From the NCBI RefSeq assembly GCF_014638845.1, contig NZ_BMFP01000002.1, forward strand, positions 576,373 through 640,372: a DNA stretch of 64,000 nt, written 5' to 3'. Of this stretch, positions 58,623 to 64,000 are shown piece after piece (within the stretch, counting starts at the first letter, position 1; every line of letters begins with the position of its first letter). The translations under genes and the position numbers were made by a program. The stretch comes from Pontibacter amylolyticus. Its GTDB lineage: Bacteria; Bacteroidota; Bacteroidia; Cytophagales; Hymenobacteraceae. Below the pieces are notes generated by a model, which made no database searches, was not told where the DNA came from, and saw only the letters and a list, made by a program, of their open reading frames with translations.

Positions 58623-59402
58623 CTACCAGCTACTGCTGGCGCCGCCACCACCGAAGGAGCCTCCGCCAAATCCGCCGAAGCCACCTCCTCCTCCGCCAAA
58701 GCCACCGCCGCCGCCAAACATGCCACCGCCGGTACGGAAGGTGCCAAAAGAGCCCGGGCCCAGAATCGGACCTCCCAGCGTGCGTACGCCACGGCCACCT
58801 CTGCCGCCGCCCTTAAAGCGCGACATGATGAATACCAGCACAATGATAATGATGATGATTGCCATCAGCGAAGGACCTTCGCCCTCTCCCTGGCTGGCCT
58901 GCGGATCGGCCTGGTACTCGCCACTGGCCAGGCTGATGATCAGGTTAGTCGCTTCGTTCAGGCCTTTGTAGAATTCTCCCTGCTGGAAGTTCGGTTTGAG
59001 CGTACGCTCGGTAATGCGTTTGGCAATGGCGTCCGGGATGATGTGCTCCATGCCGTAGCCCGTCTGGATGGCTACCCGGCGCGGCTCCAGCGACACCAGA
59101 ATGACGATGCCGTTGTCGTTCTTGCTACCGCCCACGCCCCAGCGCTCGCCCAGTTCGGCCGCGTACTGGTTGGCGTCGTAGTCGCCGATGGACTTGATGG
59201 TGACAATCGCAATCTGGGTAGAGGTGGTGTCGTTGTAGCTGACCAGTTTCTGTTCCAGTGCCTGTCTCTCTCCCTGGCTCAGGATGCCTGCCAGGTCATT
59301 TACCAGACGAGGAGGGTTAGGCCGGGGCGGGAAATCATCGCTTTGCGCAAAAGCCAGGGTGCTACACAAAACAAGGTATAGGAACAGAAAAGATCGTTTC
59401 AT
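58623..59402 (-). CDS. TPM domain (TLP18.3/Psb32/MOLO-1-type) membrane protein
   Basis: 259 aa. Signal peptide (FLFLYLVLCSTLAFAQ), TPM domain (about 25-165: PPRLVNDLAGILSQGERQAL, TQIAIVTIKSIGDYDANQYA, GSKNDNGIVILVSLEPRRVA), one membrane helix (about 180-197: LMAIIIIIIVLVFIM), and a C-terminus of about 60 residues that is nearly pure Gly with Arg, Phe and Ser (GGGGGFGGGGGGFGGF). It is the YgcG-like partner of LemA, encoded downstream of lemA and a second TPM gene. Confidence 0.92.
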   Translation of the reverse strand: MKRSFLFLYLVLCSTLAFAQSDDFPPRPNPPRLVNDLAGILSQGERQALEQKLVSYNDTTSTQIAIVTIKSIGDYDANQYAAELGERWGVGGSKNDNGIVILVSLEPRRVAIQTGYGMEHIIPDAIAKRITERTLKPNFQQGEFYKGLNEATNLIISLASGEYQADPQASQGEGEGPSLMAIIIIIIVLVFIMSRFKGGGRGGRGVRTLGGPILGPGSFGTFRTGGGMFGGGGGFGGGGGGFGGFGGGSFGGGGASSSW

Positions 59403-59408
59403 GGTGTG

Positions 59409-59846
59409 TTATTTTCCGAACGAAATATCGTCGCTCAGTTCGTTTAGATCGCCTTTGTCACTGTAAGGGAAGTGCGATTTGAGTTGCTCACCCGCCATAA
59501 TCACGCCTTTGGCAAGACCTGCTGCATACTCCTGTTTCTTGAAGTGAGAAATCACCTCAGCCGTAATGTCTTCCCAAAAGTGGTCGGGCACGATGGCGTT
59601 GATGCCGGCATCCCCCAGCACAGCGAACTGATGGTCTTTGATGGCCACGTAGAACAGTACGCCGTTGCGTTGCCTGGTCAGGTGCATGTGCAGCTGGGCA
59701 AATACCTCGGTGGCACGGTCGAGTACGTCGCCTTCGCAGTTGTTTTCGATGTGCACCCGGATCTCGCCGGAAGTATTGCGCTCCGCCTGCTGTATGGCCT
59801 CCATGATGACCTTTTCGTCCGCATCGGTTATGGTATCTTTAGGCAT
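59409..59846 (-). CDS. TPM domain protein, cytosolic
   Basis: 145 aa, no signal peptide; a single TPM domain (ITDADEKVIMEAIQQAERNT, SGEIRVHIENNC, LTRQRNGVLFYVAIKDHQFA, VLGDAGINAIVPDHFWE). Same family as the next gene (6-bp spacer) and expected to work with it and LemA. The partner protein or substrate is unknown. Confidence 0.88.
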   Translation of the reverse strand: MPKDTITDADEKVIMEAIQQAERNTSGEIRVHIENNCEGDVLDRATEVFAQLHMHLTRQRNGVLFYVAIKDHQFAVLGDAGINAIVPDHFWEDITAEVISHFKKQEYAAGLAKGVIMAGEQLKSHFPYSDKGDLNELSDDISFGK

Positions 59847-59871
59847 GTTGTTGATGGCTAAATGGTTGCAG

Positions 59872-59919
59872 GGTTAAATTGTTAAATCATCAGCGAGCTA
59901 ACCATTTAACAATTTAACC
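59872..59919. repeat. perfect 16-bp inverted repeat between lemA and TPM genes
   Basis: GGTTAAATTGTTAAAT (59872-59887) and ATTTAACAATTTAACC (59904-59919) are exact reverse complements with a 16-nt loop. It lies inside the lemA operon, without a T tract after it, so it may be an attenuator or mRNA-stability hairpin or a simple intergenic repeat. Confidence 0.75.
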
Positions 59920-59935
59920 ATATAGCAATTTAATT

Positions 59936-60514
59936 TTAAAACTGCACGGTAGGGGCGCGTTCGGCACCTGGATCGGCCTGGAAGTGGCCTTTGCGTTCGA
60001 AGCCGAAAATACCGGCCATCAGGTTATTGGGGAAGGATCGCACTGTGGTGTTATAGTCCTGCACGGCCTCGTTGAACTTGCGCCTTTCCACGGAAATGCG
60101 GTTTTCCGTACCCTCCAGCTGTGCCTGTAGCTCCAGGAAGTTCTGGTTCGCCTTCAGCTCCGGATAGCGCTCCACCGAAACAAGCAGTCGGCTCAGGGCG
60201 CCTCCCAGTTCGTTTTGGGCAGCCTGGAAGCGCTGCAGGTTTTCCGGCGTGAGGTCGTCTGCACTAAGCTGCACGCTGGTGGCTTTGGCGCGCGCGTTGA
60301 TCACACTCTCAAGGGTTTCACGCTCAAAATTGGCGGCGCCCTTCACGGTGTTCACCAGGTTAGGTATGAGGTCAGCGCGGCGCTGGTAGGCGTTCTGCAC
60401 GTTCGCCCATGCTGTTTCCACGGTTTCGTCTTTCTGCACCATCGTGTTGTAGCCACAAGACGACAGCGAGTTGATCATGATAAAGCCAATGAGGTAGAGG
60501 AAGATTTTTTTCAT
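59936..60514 (-). CDS. lemA: LemA family lipoprotein-like protein
   Basis: 192 aa. N-terminal signal with SLSSC lipobox (Cys20), then LemA hallmark sequence YNTMVQKDETVETAWANVQN, AYQRRADLIPNLVNTVKGAA and later AQLEGTENRISVERRKFNEA. LemA proteins form helical rods on membranes and, as here, are encoded with TPM (YgcG-like) proteins. Transcription starts to the right; gene order is lemA then the two TPM genes. Confidence 0.93.
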   Translation of the reverse strand: MKKIFLYLIGFIMINSLSSCGYNTMVQKDETVETAWANVQNAYQRRADLIPNLVNTVKGAANFERETLESVINARAKATSVQLSADDLTPENLQRFQAAQNELGGALSRLLVSVERYPELKANQNFLELQAQLEGTENRISVERRKFNEAVQDYNTTVRSFPNNLMAGIFGFERKGHFQADPGAERAPTVQF

Positions 60515-61471
60515 GTTTATTGAGGGGTATAGTTTGTATACGATATAACTACAAAGCTAAGCGATATGATTACGGAAAACATAGGATGACGTTGTAAAAT
60601 TGGTTTTGAGGTTGTAGCAGCTGCAGGTATAGCAGGTTGGTCAGTGCAAATGTTGTTAGGTAAGAAGCGTGGTTTGCATCTGGCGTAGCACGGCTTATAG
60701 GTATAGCAGCTTATGTTGTTTTATAGTTTCGCATGTGCGGCGGGTGTAGTTCGTTGTATAGGCGGGCATAGTTCGTTGTATAGCAACTGCCTGTGCTAGG
60801 TATAGCGACCTGAATTGTGTTATAGCTTGCCCTGGCCGGGCGGGCCTCACTTTTTTCCTTGATGAAAAAAGTAAGCAAAAAAATCAAGACGCTCCAAACT
60901 CGCTGAACGCTCAGACAGTGGAGCGTCATTTGGTGCACCTGGCTAGCGCTATTTGTTTCATAGCTTCTGGGGCAAGTTAGTCTTTCAATGCGTGCCAGTG
61001 GTAGTTTGCAACAGTGCTTATACCTTGGAATTAGCAATCGCAGAAAGTCCCCCTTTGAAGGGGGCAGGGGGATGTCATTTGTCCACGAAAACTGAAGCTA
61101 TGACGTCTATACCTTTGGATGGCAGTAGCAGACTCCTTCCCCTGTTTTTAGGGGAAGGCTGGGATGGGGTGAAATTCCCCCTCTCGGGAGGGGCAGGGGT
61201 GTGTCAAATCAGCGGGAGCCTAAACTGCAATAGCTACAGTGCTATACCTATAAAATGGCAACTACAGAAAAAATGGCAACTACAGAAAAATCTCCCTTTG
61301 GGGCGGGGGGATGACAATCATGCACAAGAATCCTGAAAATCCTCTAATCCTGTAAATCCTGATTCAGACAAGCCATACCTCCTTACCCCACCTACATTCT
61401 TCCCGCTTTTCTCCTCTTTAATCCACTAAGTCCTGATGAAAAATTACTATATTGCTGCAAAAGTGTAGTAT
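60515..61471. repeat. 957-bp intergenic repeat mosaic, copy 2
   Basis: No gene seen. Contents: AGGTATAG motif copies (60524, 60627, 60699, 60797, 61108, 61242); a 15-bp direct repeat TAGTTCGTTGTATAG at 60747-60761 and 60769-60783; TATAGCAACTGCCTGT (from about 60779); hairpin element 60824-60985 with GACGCTCCA (60888-60896) pairing with TGGAGCGTC (60919-60927); CCCC/GGGG units at 61048-61076, 61135-61158 (CCTTCCCC/GGGGAAGG) and 61177-61204; AAAATGGCAACTACAG twice at about 61253-61286; AATCCTG units ending in GATTCAGACAA (61328-61372). All of these recur at 17.9-18.34 kb. Confidence 0.8.
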
Positions 61472-62473
61472 ATGAAAGTCGTAATTCCTGTTGCTGGTGT
61501 TGGTTCTAAACTCCGTCCGCACACGCACACCCAGCCCAAATCGCTGGTGCCGGTGGCGGACAATACGATACTGGGCCACATCGTGGAGCGGCTCATGCAG
61601 GCGGGCGTACAGGATTATGTGTTCATCATCGGCTACCTCGGCGACAAGGTCGAGAATTACGTGCGGCAGAAATACCCTCAGATAAGGGCACAGTTTGTAG
61701 TGCAGGAGCCCCGTGAAGGACTCGGACACGCCCTCTGGATTGCCCGCGAAACCTACCGCCACGAAGACAGCGTGCTCATCATGCTCGGTGATAACATTGT
61801 AGAGGCGGATCTGCCTGCCATCATTGCTTCCCCTAAATCAGTACTGGGTGTGAAAAAAGTAGCCAAGCCCTCCCTGTTTGGCGTGACCGAAGTAGGCAAT
61901 GACGAGTACATTGTGAAACTGGTAGAGAAGCCAAAGATTCCGAAGTCTAACTTTGCGCTAGTAGGGCTTTACAAGATCATGCAGCCCGAAAAGCTGGTGC
62001 GGTCGCTGGAGCACATCATCACCGAAAATGTACGCACGCACAATGAGTACCACCTCACCGACGCCCTCATGCACATGATCCGGCAGGGAGAGAAAATGGT
62101 AACCTGGAATGTGGACAACTGGTTTGACTGCGGCCGCAAAGAAACCTTGCTCGAAGCCAATGCCAGACTCCTGAGTCGCCCCCGTTTCCGGGAAATGGAC
62201 TACTCCAGCCAATACCCGGGCAACATTATCATTCCGCCGGTAAGCATCGGGGCAAACTGCACCATCACCCATTCCATCATCGGACCTAATGTAGCCATCG
62301 GGGAGAACGCCACTATTTCGCGCACTTCGCTGAGTAACTCTATTATTGGAGCTTACTCCGAGCTGCAAAACGCTGTGATGCACGACTCTATCATCGGCTC
62401 CGACGCCAGTTTCAGGGGCCTCAGCCACAGCCTCAACATCGGCGACAGCACCGAAATTAATTTTGCGCAGTAG
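61472..62473 (+). CDS. sugar-phosphate nucleotidyltransferase
   Basis: 333 aa. The nucleotidyl-transferase fold is clear from VVIPVAGVGSKLRPHTHTQP (signature GxGxxLxP) followed by KSLVPVADN and the LIMLGDNIVEADL metal-binding site; VEKPKIPKSNFALVGLYKIM and WFDCGRKETLLEANARLL follow. The C-terminal part (about 260-330) contains left-handed beta-helix hexapeptides (ISIGANCTITHSIIGPNVAI, SNSIIGAYSELQNAVMHD). The group makes dTDP-glucose or UDP-glucose-like activated sugars; the exact sugar is not determined. Confidence 0.9.
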   Translation: MKVVIPVAGVGSKLRPHTHTQPKSLVPVADNTILGHIVERLMQAGVQDYVFIIGYLGDKVENYVRQKYPQIRAQFVVQEPREGLGHALWIARETYRHEDSVLIMLGDNIVEADLPAIIASPKSVLGVKKVAKPSLFGVTEVGNDEYIVKLVEKPKIPKSNFALVGLYKIMQPEKLVRSLEHIITENVRTHNEYHLTDALMHMIRQGEKMVTWNVDNWFDCGRKETLLEANARLLSRPRFREMDYSSQYPGNIIIPPVSIGANCTITHSIIGPNVAIGENATISRTSLSNSIIGAYSELQNAVMHDSIIGSDASFRGLSHSLNIGDSTEINFAQ

Positions 62474-62518
62474 TTCTTTGGCGTAGCACGATTCTAGACA
62501 ATGGACTTTGTGACAAAG

Positions 62519-62611
62519 GACAAAAGACTAAGGATAAAAGGCACACAACAAGCGCCGTCTAATAGTCTTTTGTCAAAACGTCTTTTGTCAAAACGTCCTT
62601 TGTCGAAATGT
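62519..62611. repeat. inverted and tandem GTCTTTTGTC repeats
   Basis: GACAAAAGACTA (62519-62530) is the exact reverse complement of TAGTCTTTTGTC (62563-62574). From 62566 three 15-bp tandem units follow: TCTTTTGTCAAAACG twice exactly and a variant TCCTTTGTCGAAATG. Between the convergent nucleotidyltransferase and oxygenase genes. No T tract fits a classical terminator. Confidence 0.7.
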
Positions 62612-62660
62612 CAAGTATTGCAGTCGTGCTACTTGATACGTGCTACGTGATACTTCTCTC

Positions 62661-63317
62661 CTACAAAAACGTCAGTTCATTGAGTTGGTCCAGCATCCAG
62701 CCGGTGAGGCTGTAGCGGTGGCGGTTGGCGGCAAGCACTTCGTGCGGAATGAGGTCGGCACGGAAACAGGCCAGGCGACCGGCAATGGGCAACACATCCA
62801 CCTCTTCTTCCGAACCGTCTTCGTTGGGCAGGTATAGGCGCAGGTTGCCCCCGTTCTCAGGCTGCCAGTCTTCGTTCAGGTAGCAAATGAAGGACAGGCG
62901 ACGGTGGTCGTCGGTCCTGAACTGGTCGAGGTGGCGCTGGTATACCGTGCCCGGCGGGTATACCGTAAAGTGGAATTCAAAGTCCTTGAGCCCCAGAAAA
63001 CAGGTGCGGTTGATATAGCGCAGCAATTCGTGCATGCGATCCAGGAAAATCTGGGTGGGGGGCAATGCCTCTGATGGCTCGATCCAGCGGATAAAATCGC
63101 CGCGTACCTGTTTGTTTACCGTAACGCTTTCTGCGGGGCCAATGCCGGCTTTTTTGAAGGTGCCTTCTTCATGCTGACGCTGCAGCACCTCCAGCAAGTT
63201 GCGAACCTCGTCCGGCTGTAAAAAATTATCGATAATCGCATATCCCTTGTCAGACAACCTGTCCGCAATCTGCTCGAAATGCAGCAACTCTACTCCCTCT
63301 TCTTCTTCGTTTATCAT
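62661..63317 (-). CDS. 2-oxoglutarate/Fe(II)-dependent oxygenase
   Basis: 218 aa from the ATG at 63317. The iron ligands His129 and Asp131 lie in VYQRHLDQF (HxD) and His192 in DLIPHEVL, with an Arg (RHRYSLTGW, Arg201) to bind 2-oxoglutarate. It has the DSBH fold of prolyl-4-hydroxylase-like (2OG-FeII_Oxy_3) proteins. The open frame extends to a TTG at 63353, but the ATG is preferred. Substrate unknown. Confidence 0.87.
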   Translation of the reverse strand: MINEEEEGVELLHFEQIADRLSDKGYAIIDNFLQPDEVRNLLEVLQRQHEEGTFKKAGIGPAESVTVNKQVRGDFIRWIEPSEALPPTQIFLDRMHELLRYINRTCFLGLKDFEFHFTVYPPGTVYQRHLDQFRTDDHRRLSFICYLNEDWQPENGGNLRLYLPNEDGSEEEVDVLPIAGRLACFRADLIPHEVLAANRHRYSLTGWMLDQLNELTFL

Positions 63318-63536
63318 ATATAAAGGATCTGCTTTCTTAAAAAAAGCCAACAAATGTAGTGCACAGATGCATTGCTTGTATATGCTGACAGGAAAGATAT
63401 TTTACGGGTAAACTTTATTGATTACTGAGAAATATCGTATGCCCATTTTGAGCGCGTAGAGGGTGTTTTTAACTTTTGTGAAGTAAAATGTTTATCTTAG
63501 TTGCGTGTTAGACCTATGTCCAAACGATAAATCTGT

Positions 63537-64000
63537 ATGAAAAAAACAACTGTCTTTTTATTGGCAGGCGGCCTGACCGCCGTCTCGGCCTGCAAATCCA
63601 CCCAAACCGAGAATACCGCCACCGGCATGAATACCGAAACTACCACCGAAGCCACCGCAACGGCTGAAGCCCAACTGAATTACCCCGAAACCAAAAAAGT
63701 AGACCACACCGACGATTACTTCGGTACCAAAGTGGCCGACCCTTACCGCTGGCTCGAAACCCACAACGAAGAAGTGGATCAGTGGGTAGAGGCGCAGAAT
63801 AAAGTAACTTTCAACTACCTCGATGGCATTGAGTTCCGTGACCAGATCAAAGATCGTCTAACCAAGATCTGGAACTACGAGCGCTATGGCGCCCCGTTTG
63901 AGGAAGGCGGCAAGTATTACTTCTATAAGAACAACGGTCTGCAGAACCAGAGCGTGCTCTACGTGCAGAACACGCTGGAGAGCGAGCCGAAAGTATTCCT
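63537..64000 (+). CDS. prolyl oligopeptidase-family serine peptidase, N-terminal part (truncated by window edge)
   Basis: The frame opens at ATG 63537 and continues to the window edge, 154 codons visible. It starts with a lipoprotein signal (LTAVSAC lipobox), an Ala/Thr/Glu-rich linker, then YPETKKVDHTDDYFGTKVAD and PYRWLETHNEEVDQWVEAQN, the classic N-terminal S9A prolyl oligopeptidase signature, followed by YERYGAPFEEGGKYYF of the beta-propeller. The catalytic domain is outside the window. It should be a periplasmic lipoprotein cleaving after proline in short peptides. Confidence 0.9.
   Translation, partial: MKKTTVFLLAGGLTAVSACKSTQTENTATGMNTETTTEATATAEAQLNYPETKKVDHTDDYFGTKVADPYRWLETHNEEVDQWVEAQNKVTFNYLDGIEFRDQIKDRLTKIWNYERYGAPFEEGGKYYFYKNNGLQNQSVLYVQNTLESEPKVF

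Noticed and set aside
60711-61037. 108-codon minus-strand frame in the repeat mosaic
   Set aside because: It crosses the hairpin element and contains repeat-derived sequence; no initiation context and no domain pattern.
1-64000. tRNA, rRNA, CRISPR array, prophage or insertion sequence
   Set aside because: I looked for cloverleaf-like sequences in the gaps, regularly spaced repeats, transposase and integrase motifs and found none.

Overview
The window looks like a chromosomal segment of a Bacteroidota bacterium of the Cytophagales, most plausibly Hymenobacteraceae (Pontibacter-like). Three things suggest this: a moderately GC-rich sequence (slightly above 50 % by eye); typical Bacteroidota families (SusC/RagA-type carboxypeptidase-regulatory domain, a type IX secretion C-terminal sorting domain, LytTR regulator with 7TM-DISM kinase, FadL-like porin followed by an SGNH lipoprotein, DUF3667, paired M16 peptidases, ECF sigma/anti-sigma/DUF4097 operon); and TAnnTTTG-type -7 promoter boxes. 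The genus is an inference. I see no rRNA, tRNA, CRISPR array, phage or insertion sequence. Genes are compact and mostly on the minus strand.

Layout. 0-8 kb: truncated outer-membrane receptor, alpha/beta hydrolase with a sodium:solute symporter, a divergent LytTR regulator / 7TM-DISM kinase pair, a second hydrolase and a lipoprotein. 8-22 kb: a long minus-strand block with a TldD/TldE protease pair, DUF4159, MoxR ATPase, an unknown 179-aa protein, DUF58, a methyltransferase, a BatA-type membrane protein, DUF4175, a lipoprotein and a large unknown membrane protein; I read it as one envelope-associated MoxR/DUF58 system. 22-27 kb: S41-like peptidase, then an ECF sigma factor, HEAT-repeat anti-sigma and two DUF4097 proteins; the peptidase and sigma gene carry matching ECF-type promoter boxes. 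27-36 kb: RlpA, DUF72, an M16 pair, dGTPase, DUF3667. 36-46 kb: Hsp20, a type-IX-secreted metzincin, site-2 protease, LLM oxidoreductase, proline-iminopeptidase-like hydrolase, ArfB, a protein with WPFGK repeats, three tandem small-protein genes and cyanophycinase. 46-54 kb: thioredoxin-reductase-like protein, FadL/SGNH pair, polA, two exported proteins. 54-64 kb: sigma-54 regulator convergent with a hybrid kinase, TPM/TPM/LemA operon, nucleotidyltransferase, 2OG-Fe(II) oxygenase, and the start of a prolyl oligopeptidase.

Three signals go beyond gene annotation. (1) A short motif, AGGTATAG/CTATACCT (extended CAGGTATAGC), occurs about 120 times by hand count of its 7-bp core, in both orientations, inside genes and even more densely between genes; chance predicts about eight. 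(2) Two intergenic regions (17.9-18.34 kb and 60.78-61.37 kb) are mosaics of the same modules, including a hairpin whose stem differs by three compensatory base-pair changes while its 22-nt loop is nearly unchanged. (3) Three tandem genes of 54-58 codons at 43.96-44.59 kb encode related, signal-bearing small proteins, two of which share YPNLLPEV.
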